Source of the DNA: Gammaproteobacteria bacterium
Lineage (GTDB): Bacteria > Pseudomonadota > Gammaproteobacteria > Steroidobacterales > Steroidobacteraceae
Assembly: GCA_004297335.1 (NCBI GenBank)
Contig: SCUD01000168.1
Location: 1 to 32,622 of the forward strand
Reading direction: 5' to 3'
DNA length: 32,622 bases
This document shows, one piece after another, positions 1 through 8,499 of the stretch. How positions within the stretch are numbered: the first letter of the stretch is position 1; each line of letters starts with the position of its first letter. Under the pieces are notes generated by a model. It was given only the letters and a program-made list of their open reading frames with translations. It did not search any database and was not told the origin of the DNA. A program made the position numbers and the translations under genes.

Positions 1-614
1 CCACCCTGCTCGGCATCGACACCAGCGCCCCCTACACCACCACCTGGAACGACGTCCTGGCCGGCAGCTATACGCTCACCGCCCGCAGCACCGATGACGC
101 CGGCGCCACCACCACCTCGAGCCCGGTCAACGTCACAGTTCAGACTTCCGACGGTACAGCTATCCGTATCAACGCCGGCGGACAGTCTTACATAGACTTG
201 CTGGGCCAGACATGGGTGCCTGACACAGGGTACTTCAACATAGGCAACGCGAAGAGCTCCTCCGCACAGGTAGCGGGAACCATTGATGATCCGATCTACC
301 AGAAATGGAGAGAGGGACCGAGTACGACTCCCCAAATGGCGTATACGGTGCCAGTGCAGAACGGCGACTACAGGATCACGCTACACTTTGCTGAGATGAC
401 GAAGAACAGGAGCAAGATCGGTGCTCGCGTATTCGACGTAAACATTGAGAATGTCACCGTACTAAGCAACTTCGACATTTTCGCACAAGCTGGAGCGCGA
501 AGCGCTTTGGCGCTCACGTTCAATCTGGCTGTGGCAGACGGCCAGCTGACTGTGCTTTTCGTCCCGCGACAGGCTCAACCGATCATTGGCGCCATTGAAA
601 TCGAGCAGCAATAG
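1..614 (+). CDS. C-terminal part of an Ig-like and malectin domain protein (5' end outside window)
   Basis: The reading frame is open from the left edge (first full codon at position 3) to the TAG at 612-614, so only the C-terminal ~203 residues are seen. The first ~45 residues match the end of a bacterial Ig-like repeat (pattern ...DTSAPYTTTWNDVLAGSYTL..., then a run of Thr/Ser and NVTV). From about base 160 a malectin-type carbohydrate-binding domain follows: IRINAGG, then DDPIYQKWREG, YTVPVQNGDYRITLHFAE, ARVFDVNIENV and a final GAIEIEQ. Malectin domains bind glycans. The protein is probably a secreted, multi-domain carbohydrate-binding or adhesin-like protein, but the export signal and any catalytic domain lie outside the window. 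A TTG at 198 could be mistaken for a start; the open upstream frame with clear Ig homology argues against it. Base composition changes inside the gene: about 70% GC over the first 120 bases against about 54% in sampled malectin bases (241-300 and 361-420). Confidence 0.85.
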   Translation, partial: TLLGIDTSAPYTTTWNDVLAGSYTLTARSTDDAGATTTSSPVNVTVQTSDGTAIRINAGGQSYIDLLGQTWVPDTGYFNIGNAKSSSAQVAGTIDDPIYQKWREGPSTTPQMAYTVPVQNGDYRITLHFAEMTKNRSKIGARVFDVNIENVTVLSNFDIFAQAGARSALALTFNLAVADGQLTVLFVPRQAQPIIGAIEIEQQ

Positions 615-957
615 GTCCGACGGTTCGTTTGCGAGCGACCCGCTGATAGCCTCGCGCCGAACTTCGTCGCTGCGGCGATCCTCGAAATGAACGTGGCGGG
701 AAGGGCGATCCGCCACATCACAATTGGCGATAGCAAGATCCTTGGCGCGACGCTGCGGGCATACGCTGGTCGCCAGGATGGGCGAAACTGCAAGCGGACA
801 CTTCGACGATCCAATTAGCACGGATGCGGCAGCCCTGCACCGCCTTGAAGTCCAAGTCAAAATGTGACTGGTTCCACGAATCGCATCAGAATTGGTCCAC
901 CCCGGCCCCAAGGGCACTAAAGTTCACCCTGAAATGCCTCCGCACCAGGAGTTCCCG
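615..957. other. 343-bp intergenic stretch, no recognised gene
   Basis: This lies between the malectin protein and the beta-helix gene. All frames are short or lack recognisable motifs, and I saw no strong hairpin terminator or insertion-sequence end. A frame stays open for about 67 codons directly after the malectin stop codon but matches nothing I know. A promoter for the downstream gene may lie here, but no convincing -35/-10 pair stood out. Confidence 0.5.
947..951 (+). promoter_or_regulatory. Ribosome binding site AGGAG that fixes the start of the beta-helix gene
   Basis: AGGAG sits six bases before the ATG at 958. An earlier in-frame start at 892 has no comparable site, and it would put 22 charged and Pro-rich residues in front of the signal peptide. 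The 958 start is therefore preferred. Confidence 0.75.
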
Positions 958-2472
958 ATGAGCACTTTTCCAAACGTCCGGCCATATCTGCCGGGCGGCA
1001 ACCGGTGGCCAGACCTCCTGGCCGGATTACTGCTGATTTCCTTCCTTGCTGGGCCCGCCGCTGGAGCCACCGCGGCCAATTTCGTGATTCCAGCCGGGAC
1101 AGCGTCCTACACTTTCAACGGTGCAACACAGGGCGTACAGCCGGGCCAGGTCATTGAGCTTGCCGCCGGTGTCCATGGTCCAAGGACCTTCCGCAACATC
1201 GTCGGTACCGCTTCTCAACCCGTGATCATCCGCAGCGCTGCCGGCGGCCAGGCTGTCGTTCGCCGGGGCGATCCCGCCAGCGGTGGTTTCGTATTCGGGA
1301 TCCGCGCGTCGCGTCACTTCGTTCTTGACGGAGGCAATATCTCAACCACAGTCAGCGGCTATCCATACGGCATCAAGATTATGTACGCGTCCAATGCCAC
1401 CGCTACGAGCCAAGACGCTCCAAGCGCGTTCCTTAAGACGATGGGAGATACCACGACCCCACAGGTTTTCAACAACTGTTCAGATTTTTCGATTCGCCAT
1501 GTCGAGATAGATGGCGGATGGCCAACACATGCATCCGATGGCATTGGAATTACGACCAACGACCATCAGTTTAAGGCAATCAACTATCCTGGAGCACGGC
1601 AGGAAAACATCGTGATCGAGCACACCTTCGTTCATAACACCCAAGGCGAAGGGTACTATATCGGCCCGAACTACTATGGGGGTGGTGTTCCGCTTCGCAA
1701 CGTCGATATTCGGCATAATGTTGTGTCGGATACTGCTTGGGACGGCATTCAATTGAAGTCCCCGATCGAAGGCGACAATCGCATTCATCACAATTATGTG
1801 CGCAACGTTGGTCGCGAATCTGATCCCGCTAGCCAGGGCGAGATCTTTGGCATCTCTCTGTTAGATGGCTCGGGCGACATCTACAATAACTTCGTCGAAT
1901 CATCCGGAGATACCGCCATTCAGCATTGGATCCCAGATCTGCCTTCATCGTTTGGCGCTCAGCGTGCGCGCATCTATAACAACGTCGTAATCGACCCAGG
2001 GGTCATCGGTCTAACCGCGCGAAATGGTATATCGTCCGGCGGCTCTGCGACGAATCGCGTGGGCGAGGCAACAGCTAGTACGTTTCCGATAATCGTCAAC
2101 AATACCATTGTCCGCGCAAACGGTTGGGCCATCTCAATTAGTGCGAGCGCTGCCGGTGGTAGCATCAAAGACAATATTATTGTCGATGCCGTAGCCGGTG
2201 CGATCAAGGCCCCTGCAACTGTAACGATCAACAATAATCTTATTGGCAAGGTGTCCGATGTAGGCTTCGTTGATCCGCCCGCAAACAATTATCGTTTGGC
2301 GAGTCACAGTGTGGCGCGAAATACGGGTATCAATGAAGCGGAATCGCCTCAGTTCGATTTCGATGATCTGCCACGCCCGCAGGACATTGCTCCTGATAGA
2401 GGGGCTTTTGAGTTCCGATCTGAAAGTGATCGGAATTCCCCGGCGCCCCCGCAGGAAATGACTGTTCGATAA
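958..2472 (+). CDS. Exported right-handed parallel beta-helix protein
   Basis: 504 residues. The N-terminus (MSTFPNVRPYLPGGNRWPD, then a hydrophobic stretch near residues 20-36 ending in AGATAAN) looks like a Sec signal peptide, so the protein is probably periplasmic, outer-membrane or secreted. The body shows the periodic, Asn/Gly/Ile/Val-rich turns of pectate-lyase-like parallel beta-helices (FVLDGGNIS, FSIRHVEIDGG, IVIEHTFVHN, VDIRHNVVSD, NRIHHNYVRN, ARIYNNVVID, IIVNNTIVR, GSIKDNIIVD, VTINNNLIG). The C-terminal FDFDDLPRPQDIAPDRGAFEF is a common closing motif of such proteins. Members of this fold include polysaccharide lyases and mannuronan-type epimerases as well as non-catalytic binders. 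I cannot assign catalytic residues, so the enzymatic role is open. It is followed after 233 bases by a heparinase-like gene on the same strand, which supports a role in processing the glycan made by this locus. GC is lower than in the right part of the window. Confidence 0.85.
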   Translation: MSTFPNVRPYLPGGNRWPDLLAGLLLISFLAGPAAGATAANFVIPAGTASYTFNGATQGVQPGQVIELAAGVHGPRTFRNIVGTASQPVIIRSAAGGQAVVRRGDPASGGFVFGIRASRHFVLDGGNISTTVSGYPYGIKIMYASNATATSQDAPSAFLKTMGDTTTPQVFNNCSDFSIRHVEIDGGWPTHASDGIGITTNDHQFKAINYPGARQENIVIEHTFVHNTQGEGYYIGPNYYGGGVPLRNVDIRHNVVSDTAWDGIQLKSPIEGDNRIHHNYVRNVGRESDPASQGEIFGISLLDGSGDIYNNFVESSGDTAIQHWIPDLPSSFGAQRARIYNNVVIDPGVIGLTARNGISSGGSATNRVGEATASTFPIIVNNTIVRANGWAISISASAAGGSIKDNIIVDAVAGAIKAPATVTINNNLIGKVSDVGFVDPPANNYRLASHSVARNTGINEAESPQFDFDDLPRPQDIAPDRGAFEFRSESDRNSPAPPQEMTVR

Positions 2473-2543
2473 GTGACCCATTGTTCTTCATCGTGATTGG
2501 AGAGAATATACAACACGTACCAGATCTTCTGGGTTCGATGCGG

Positions 2544-2611
2544 CCGGAGCGTGCTGCTAGAGACTTCTGGAGACGCACTAAGTAAATGTGTACCCTGCAC
2601 TTCAGCTCCGG
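2544..2611. repeat. Short inverted repeat between the beta-helix and heparinase-like genes
   Basis: CCGGAGC at 2544-2550 is matched by GCTCCGG at 2605-2611 with 54 bases between. The arms are short and the loop is long, and no T-run follows, so this is not a standard terminator. It could be chance, or part of a longer RNA structure in the 233-base gap. Confidence 0.3.
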
Positions 2612-2705
2612 CGCGACTGGTCTATCGATGGTTCTGCGCCCTCTTGTTGTTCCTGATTAGCCATGAATAGCAAAGAGTCTTACGAGGCGGCAGGGCATTG
2701 GCGGT

Positions 2706-5195
2706 GTGACCGTGGCAGATCCGTTCAGCCGTCCAACCGTGCCGAAGAAATCGCCATCGCTCATTGAGGCGATAGTTGAAGACGACGTGGGTGCGTGGCA
2801 GATTCGTGACCCGGATGTTGTTAACTCGATTGACCCCCGAACGCGGCCTTTCCACACTGCTCCGACATCCCCACGTTCTTGGCGTGATATATCACGCCGC
2901 GCGGCTACCGGTTCCCCAGTAGCGCCCTACGAGGCACCTATGGAATGGCTTCTCTGGTCCATGCGGAAGATTGCCTCCCAGGACCTCACATATGTTCCAC
3001 GAAGGGTGCATGCGGTCTTGCACCGATGGTGGATAAACCATTGCTTTCCAACAGCTGGTATGGCGAATCATGCTCGCATCAGTCTACCAAGCGATGCGCA
3101 TCAGTCTGACTGTCGCGGCTATTATCTTGCGCGAACGTCGCCTCGGTGGCACTGGGAGAAAGGATCCATTACGGCCATAGTCCGCTCGATTCCAAAGGCA
3201 CGGCAGGTCGGTACGCTGCGAGTAGCTCAGGATATACTTGCGCGACGCTTTTCCTTCCGGGGCCGCGAGCCAATTGAACTACCCTCCGGCGAGTGGTGGC
3301 CAGATGCGACAAGCTTAGGCTGGAAGTGGGACCTGAATCGTCATCATTGGTTCGCGACGCTCGGCTTTGCCTACTGGTATTCTCTAGAGGATAAACGTTT
3401 CTTGCGATGCTTCCTGGAGGAATCTGGTGACTGGATGGACCAGCACATCGGAAAGCTCGGTCAACTTGCATTGGATACACCGTTTGAGATAGCAAGTCGC
3501 ATCAATGCGTGGATTTGGGCCCATTACTTGTTCCTACCCGCCTCTCATTGGCCGCGCTCCCACTACGAGCAATTCATTCGCGGTCTGGGGCTACTCGCTG
3601 AATATCTCAGTCACGCAATTGAGCTTCATTGCTCTGGAAACCATATACTGCTAGAAGCGAAGGCACTCGCGCTCGTAAGCGAAGCGTTTCCCGAGTTTCG
3701 CGGTGCTGCACGATGGCGACACCAAGCATGGACGATCTTGAATCGCGAATTGCGGGGGCAAGTTTGCGGAGATGGTGTGCACGTTGAACGCTCGACAATG
3801 TACCACAAAATTATCGCTGGAGAACTATCGGACCTATTGCTCTTCTTGAGCAGAAATGGCGACAAGAGAGCAAGCTCTCTGCAATTGGTCGTTGAGAAGA
3901 TGACCACCTTCCTGCTTTGGATTGATCAAGGCAGCGGGCAACTGCCCCAGTTCGGGGACTCGCACATCGAAGACACTTACCAACGATTCCAAAGTCTAGC
4001 AGCTTGCCCCACACTTGCTGCTGAATTCGGATGCCGGCTTGAGACCGAAACAACAGATCACACTCACTGGCTGCTCGCCGGGAGTCCAGCCAGTTCGCAA
4101 GTGGAACAACCATTCACGCAGACTGCCTGTGGTTATGCATTTATGGAGGGTGGGTATTTTGTTGCCAGATCCGGCTGGTCCCAAGACTGCGACGTGCTTG
4201 TATGGGATTGCGGACCCACCGGCTATGAACGCAATCGCAAGCACGCGCACCTCGACACTCTTTCCTTTACGTTGTCCGTGTCGGGCATTCCGATCCTAAT
4301 CGATCCCGGTGTTCACGAGTCTGGAGTAGGACTAGAGCCACTGCGACGAACACAAGCGCACAACACAATCTGTATCGACGCTAAGGATCAGGGCATTCTT
4401 GCCCAGCGCGGCGAAATATGGTCTTCACCAGAGGCGCAATTACTGTTGTGGGCTACCTCTCCCTCATGCACGGTCATGGTCGGCCGGCACAACGGTTATG
4501 AAAGATTGCGGGACCCCGTATCGGTTACGCGGACAATTATCGCAATGCACGGCCTGTATTGGCTCGTATTAGACTCACTTGAAGGCTTGGGGCAACATTC
4601 CATTGAGCAGCGCTTGCACTTGGCACCCGACTCCGACGTAGTGATTGACGCAAGTAATGCGCGTGCACAAGTGACGACCAGGGGCACAACATTGAATCTA
4701 GCGTACCTGGTCACGACGGGCACGAGTCAGCTCGAGCACTCTGCAGCCATCAGTCTACAACTCGAATCTAGCTACGCCGAGCTGTACTGTGGCCACCCAG
4801 AATCAAGCACTGTAATTGTTGCCAAACCCCCTCCGCAACTTCCTCTAACAATTTCAACGCTGATATACAAACCGGATCGAAACCTAGCAATTGTGCCGCA
4901 GCACTTCGATGAGATCGGCAACTGTCTAGTAATAACGGGAGACGATTTCCGCCACCAAGTGCACGTGGACTTTCGAACCGGTACCGCCGCATTGCCTCTC
5001 ATACCGGGATGGAAGGAGGCCACTCCGGTTGCGATATTCCGTCACTTTCGAGAGACCGGCCGCGATGATGTCTTGCTTCCGAGCTCGCTTTCGATTCCGA
5101 GCGACAGTGTGCAACCTCCCGCGGTGCCGTATAGACGGCACAGCCACTCGGAAATTGTTTGCATGGAGGTTCCGGCCTCATGCATTCCAGATTGA
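2706..5195 (+). CDS. Heparinase II/III-like protein (putative polysaccharide lyase)
   Basis: 829 residues from a GTG start. An in-frame stop at 2664 limits extension, and AGGG lies about 10 bases before the GTG. The central helical domain carries the hallmark WKWDLNRHHW (residues 206-215), EIASRINAWIWA (261-272), SGNHILLE (310-317) and GDGVHVERSTMYH (355-367). The C-terminal beta-sandwich region has FGD (416-418), KHAHLDTLSF (512-521), a DPG (533-535) and AHNT (551-554). In characterised heparinase II/III and alginate lyase relatives, Asn, His and Tyr in these blocks act in uronate beta-elimination, and all are present as candidates (N312, H313, Y366, H513/H515). The substrate is unknown. The N-terminal ~160 residues show no recognised domain and no signal peptide, so the location may be cytoplasmic, or export may be unconventional. 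Similar genes occur in many bacterial exopolysaccharide loci. Neighbouring sulfotransferases make an acidic, sulfated substrate plausible. Confidence 0.88.
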   Translation: MTVADPFSRPTVPKKSPSLIEAIVEDDVGAWQIRDPDVVNSIDPRTRPFHTAPTSPRSWRDISRRAATGSPVAPYEAPMEWLLWSMRKIASQDLTYVPRRVHAVLHRWWINHCFPTAGMANHARISLPSDAHQSDCRGYYLARTSPRWHWEKGSITAIVRSIPKARQVGTLRVAQDILARRFSFRGREPIELPSGEWWPDATSLGWKWDLNRHHWFATLGFAYWYSLEDKRFLRCFLEESGDWMDQHIGKLGQLALDTPFEIASRINAWIWAHYLFLPASHWPRSHYEQFIRGLGLLAEYLSHAIELHCSGNHILLEAKALALVSEAFPEFRGAARWRHQAWTILNRELRGQVCGDGVHVERSTMYHKIIAGELSDLLLFLSRNGDKRASSLQLVVEKMTTFLLWIDQGSGQLPQFGDSHIEDTYQRFQSLAACPTLAAEFGCRLETETTDHTHWLLAGSPASSQVEQPFTQTACGYAFMEGGYFVARSGWSQDCDVLVWDCGPTGYERNRKHAHLDTLSFTLSVSGIPILIDPGVHESGVGLEPLRRTQAHNTICIDAKDQGILAQRGEIWSSPEAQLLLWATSPSCTVMVGRHNGYERLRDPVSVTRTIIAMHGLYWLVLDSLEGLGQHSIEQRLHLAPDSDVVIDASNARAQVTTRGTTLNLAYLVTTGTSQLEHSAAISLQLESSYAELYCGHPESSTVIVAKPPPQLPLTISTLIYKPDRNLAIVPQHFDEIGNCLVITGDDFRHQVHVDFRTGTAALPLIPGWKEATPVAIFRHFRETGRDDVLLPSSLSIPSDSVQPPAVPYRRHSHSEIVCMEVPASCIPD

Positions 5196-5418
5196 CGCTA
5201 TTGGCCGATGCCGACTTTCGTCGCGCCTCCGGTGGCTGACGATCTCGCGCGGCTCGTCGAGTCAGGCCGAACAACAGGGACCCTCTTGCTATTGCTGGAG
5301 CCTACGGTGGCTTGTCTATCACGTCACAATTCGTGAACTTGTGGTAGCGTTGATTGACCCAATTCCTTCGAGTCAGTACATTCGCGACTTTAGCCACATC
5401 GGATGAAGAGGCAGGAAA

Positions 5419-6156
5419 ATGCGCGGCCCAATCGTAATTGGTGGTAATGGGCACTCGGGCACGAGAGTATTTTGTAATCTAGTTACCCTAGGGGGGGTCT
5501 TCACGGGTATCGAGCATGTTACTAGGCGCAGCGACAGCGCCGACCTTCGAATTATTAGTCTATTGAACCGCTGGGTCGAGCCGTACCTGTTTGACCAGTT
5601 ATCAGCAAATGATCTTGAACGGATGCGGGCTGCGTTTCGGCGAAGGTTGTTGTTGTATTTTCCGATTCGCAGTATCAAATGGGGATTCAAGAATCCGCGA
5701 ACTATGTTGATTTTGCCATTTCTTGATCAAATACTCAAGGACATGAAGTTCATTCATGTCATCCGAGACGGTCGTGACGTATCTTTAGGAAATCCGTTCG
5801 TTACGAATAATCGCTATGTGCCGGCTTTTCTGGCAAGTGAAGAGAGAGGGTTGTGCCCTGAGGAGCAAATGATCTTGTTTTGGGGTCGATCAAACCAGGC
5901 GGCCGCCGAGTACGGAAATCAGAATATGAAGGATCGATACCTGCAAATTCGGTGGGAGGATCTCTGTCGGGAGCCGCTAAGACAGACAGAAGAGATTTGC
6001 AGATTTGCCGAATGTTCCAAAGGCAACATCAGTGAACTTGCTCGTGTTGTTCGGACTCCAGCGTCATTGGGCCGCTGGAAAACATATCCGGACCCGCAGC
6101 GGCGGAAGGTCGAAGAAACGGGGCGCCAGTGGCTGCAGCAGTTTGGATACGTGTAG
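5419..6156 (+). CDS. Sulfotransferase family protein (first of four)
   Basis: 245 residues. It starts at the ATG at 5419, behind a purine-rich site (GAAGAGGCAGGA, 5405-5416). Sulfotransferases move a sulfuryl group from PAPS to a hydroxyl or amino group. The 5'-phosphosulfate-binding loop is GGNGHSGTR at residues 8-16, WGFKNPR follows at 88-94, and the 3'-phosphate-binding segment FIHVIRDGRDVS is at 111-122. The C-terminal part has the usual RWEDLCREP block that precedes the last helices. No signal peptide or membrane segment is seen, so it should act in the cytoplasm on a nucleotide- or lipid-linked sugar. The acceptor cannot be read from the sequence. The next sulfotransferase begins six bases after this stop, so the two are probably co-transcribed. 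Codon use is less GC-biased than in the genes after 7298. Confidence 0.87.
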   Translation: MRGPIVIGGNGHSGTRVFCNLVTLGGVFTGIEHVTRRSDSADLRIISLLNRWVEPYLFDQLSANDLERMRAAFRRRLLLYFPIRSIKWGFKNPRTMLILPFLDQILKDMKFIHVIRDGRDVSLGNPFVTNNRYVPAFLASEERGLCPEEQMILFWGRSNQAAAEYGNQNMKDRYLQIRWEDLCREPLRQTEEICRFAECSKGNISELARVVRTPASLGRWKTYPDPQRRKVEETGRQWLQQFGYV

Positions 6157-6162
6157 CAGCAG

Positions 6163-6942
6163 ATGCACTATCGGCAGCCATTTGTGCTCATCACTAGTCA
6201 GCGGACGGGCTCGACACTGCTTGTACGTTCACTTGATGCTGACTCTCGCGTATTTTGCGCTGGCGAGATTCTCTATGAAGGAGATGGCATACATCATCCG
6301 GAGTGGCAGTTCTTGCAGCGGCCACTTGACAGCCGTGGCGTCGGGCGAATAATTGACGCGCTGTCGCTTGGAATCCCTGCAAGTAGACACGTGCTGAGAT
6401 TTTACGAAATCGCAGGATTGGACGCTGAGGCTGTTGGATTCAAGCTCATGATATCGCAATTGCGAGGTCGTCCAGCCATTTTGCGCAGTATTGTTCAGCA
6501 GCGGGTGAGGAGACTGTTTCTTGTTCGGCAAAGTGTCTTGTCGACTGCGCTGTCCCAGTATTCCGCGCGGGTTTCTCACATATATCACGGCAACACAATT
6601 CGTGATTCCAAAGGACCTATCGAGGTTGAGGCGGATCCGATTGTTTTCGGCGACTTAGTTCAGTCTTGCTGGAATGACCGAAAGCGCGTACTCGAAATCT
6701 ACAAGAGATATGGGGGGCACTTGCTTTCTTACGAAGACCTGGTCGAGAGCTGGGAGGTCGCGATAGCCGCAATCGGACGCTTCCTTGGAGTTGACGGTCT
6801 CCGAGTTGAAAAGGCGCTTCCGAGGCTCAGTGGGAAGGCGCAGACGGTGCGTTTTCTAAATGTTGATTCTTTGCGCCGACAGTGTGAGCGCATGCTCGGG
6901 GAGAGCGTCAGCGCAATCTGCACGGGGAGCAATTGGGAGTGA
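6163..6942 (+). CDS. Stf0-like sulfotransferase (second of four)
   Basis: 259 residues, ATG at 6163, six bases after the previous stop. The PAPS 5'-loop is SQRTGSTLL at residues 12-20. VGFKLMISQL (91-100) and RRLFLVRQSVLSTALSQY (116-133) resemble the GxKxM and RxxxxxQAxS blocks of Stf0-type sulfotransferases, the family of the mycobacterial trehalose 2-sulfotransferase. SYEDLVESW is the usual later block. The protein is clearly different from its upstream neighbour, so the pair is not a recent duplication and probably sulfates different positions or sugars. It looks cytoplasmic. The acceptor is unknown. Confidence 0.85.
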   Translation: MHYRQPFVLITSQRTGSTLLVRSLDADSRVFCAGEILYEGDGIHHPEWQFLQRPLDSRGVGRIIDALSLGIPASRHVLRFYEIAGLDAEAVGFKLMISQLRGRPAILRSIVQQRVRRLFLVRQSVLSTALSQYSARVSHIYHGNTIRDSKGPIEVEADPIVFGDLVQSCWNDRKRVLEIYKRYGGHLLSYEDLVESWEVAIAAIGRFLGVDGLRVEKALPRLSGKAQTVRFLNVDSLRRQCERMLGESVSAICTGSNWE

Positions 6943-7297
6943 ATCCGTTCGGGTCTTCCGTGAGCGCGTGACCGATTCAGATTTCCTCCACCGTCTGCCA
7001 AAGCGTGTTCCACCGAGTAGTACTTTGGAATGCAGAAGTACTCGAGATCCGACGTATACGCGCTCGATCGAAGTGAGCCTGATCTCGGGGTGAGCAAACG
7101 AGCGACCGCCGAGGGTGGACATTTTGCGCTGCGCACCGTTGGCAGATGGTAATGCAGGGCAGCATCGACAGCGCCGAGCTTGCTCAATACCGTCGGTGGA
7201 GACAGCCCGCAGATGTGATCGATTTCCGCTTCTATGCTGTATCAAAATAGTAACATTGCGTTACTTGGGTTCACGAGAACCCGCGGTACATCCAGCC
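6943..7297. other. 355-bp intergenic stretch at a composition boundary
   Basis: No gene is recognised. Several short overlapping frames exist on both strands without known motifs. A frame open from 7115 into the next gene is most simply untranslated leader (see the next gene). The stretch separates lower-GC sulfotransferase genes from GC-rich glycosyltransferase genes, so it is a candidate recombination junction or a promoter region for the 7298-12420 operon. I cannot point to a specific promoter. Confidence 0.5.
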
Positions 7298-8491
7298 ATG
7301 CAGCCATGCCCCCCGCTGCTGAGGGTCCTGTTCATCGTCCATAACCCGACCCGCAAGGGCGGTGCGTACTATCGCGGCCTCAATCTGGGCGTGCCGTTGG
7401 CCCGCAGGGGGCACGACGTAACCCTGATGACTATCCACCCGACCGGGCGCCTGCGAATGGTCGAGCGGGATCTCGACGGGGTCCATCTGGTCGAATCACC
7501 GGACCTGCTCTGGGGCGTCGGCCGTACCGGCTGGGACCCGTGGGATACCCTGCGGCGGACGCTGTGGGTTCGCCGGCACCGGTTCGACATCATCCACACG
7601 GTGGATACCCGGCCCGCGGTCTCGTTGCCAGCCTGGCTCGGGCGCAAGGCCAGTGGCGCCGCCTGGGTGGCGGACTGGACCGACTGGTGGGGCCGTGGTG
7701 GAGCCACAACCGAGCGGGACGGTTGGCTGATCCGGACCCTGATCGGGCCGCTGGAGCAGTTCTTCGAGGAAAAGCCCCGGCCACATGCTGATGGCACCGT
7801 GGTCATCTCGCGGGCCCTGGGTGAGCGCGCCGAGGCCATGGGGATCGACGGCCGGAACATCCTCTATCTGCCGCCGGGAGCAGATCCCACGGCGATCCGC
7901 CGGAGCTCCCCGGAGGAGGCGCGCGCGCGCTGTGGCCTGAGTCCGGATGGCCGGTACATCGGCTATCTGGGGAACATCTATCAGCGGGATGCCGACCTGC
8001 TGTTCGAGACGCTGCGGCGCCTGCAGGCAACCGATGCCCGATTGATCATGGTCGGCGATCCGGGCTGCCAGGTACCGGAGGCCGTGCGCGAGCGCGTGAC
8101 CATCACCGGCCGCCTGCCGTTCGAAAGCATGCTGGACCACCTGTCCGCCTGCGAGGTCCTGGCGCTGCCCCTGTCCGACACGATCGCCAACCGCGGGCGC
8201 TGGCCGTCCAAGATCAACGAATACGTCGCGGTCGGCCGGCCGACGGTCGCCTGCGACGTCGGCGATGTCGCCAGTCTGCTGCGCGATCATGACATCGGCC
8301 TGCTGGTCCGGCCCGAGGCCGGCGAGTTCGCCGCGCGCATCGATGAGCTGCTCGCCGACTCGGCCCGGGCCGCGGCGATGGGCGAACGCGCCCGCGAGGT
8401 CGCGCTGACCACCTATTCGCAGGATGCCATCGCCGACCGGCTGGAAGATTACTATCGCAAGACCATTGCCGCGCGGGCGGCACGGCACTGA
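7298..8491 (+). CDS. GT4-family glycosyltransferase
   Basis: 397 residues from the ATG at 7298. The frame is open from 7115, but the added residues (Cys/Arg-rich) look untranslated, while from 7298 the typical GT-B start appears within 10 residues (LLRVLFIVHNPTRKGGAYYR). The N-terminal Rossmann half carries GGAYYRGLNLGVPLARRGH (21-39) and FDIIHTVDTRPA (96-107). The C-terminal donor half has LPPGADP (191-197), IGYLGNI (221-227), MVGDPG (251-256) and the sugar-nucleotide block KINEYVAVGRPTVACD (305-320). Such enzymes add a hexose or deoxyhexose from a nucleotide donor with retention, at the cytoplasmic membrane face. Donor and acceptor are unknown. It is the first gene of a compact run ending at 12420, and its codon use is markedly more GC-rich than that of the genes before it. 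Confidence 0.87.
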   Translation: MQPCPPLLRVLFIVHNPTRKGGAYYRGLNLGVPLARRGHDVTLMTIHPTGRLRMVERDLDGVHLVESPDLLWGVGRTGWDPWDTLRRTLWVRRHRFDIIHTVDTRPAVSLPAWLGRKASGAAWVADWTDWWGRGGATTERDGWLIRTLIGPLEQFFEEKPRPHADGTVVISRALGERAEAMGIDGRNILYLPPGADPTAIRRSSPEEARARCGLSPDGRYIGYLGNIYQRDADLLFETLRRLQATDARLIMVGDPGCQVPEAVRERVTITGRLPFESMLDHLSACEVLALPLSDTIANRGRWPSKINEYVAVGRPTVACDVGDVASLLRDHDIGLLVRPEAGEFAARIDELLADSARAAAMGERAREVALTTYSQDAIADRLEDYYRKTIAARAARH

Positions 8492-8499
8492 GAGGAACG

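Noticed and set aside
198-614. A separate 138-residue gene starting at TTG 198
   Set aside because: The same frame is open to the left edge and encodes an Ig-like repeat, so this is an internal codon of a longer protein.
2544-2611. Rho-independent terminator after the beta-helix gene
   Set aside because: The arms are only seven bases with a 54-base loop and no following T-run.
7115-7297. N-terminal extension of the GT4 gene
   Set aside because: The added residues have no GT-B features and are Cys/Arg-rich. The typical N-terminus starts at the ATG at 7298.
6943-7297. Remnant of a transposase on the minus strand
   Set aside because: The short frames carry no catalytic motif, and no terminal inverted repeats or target duplications were seen.
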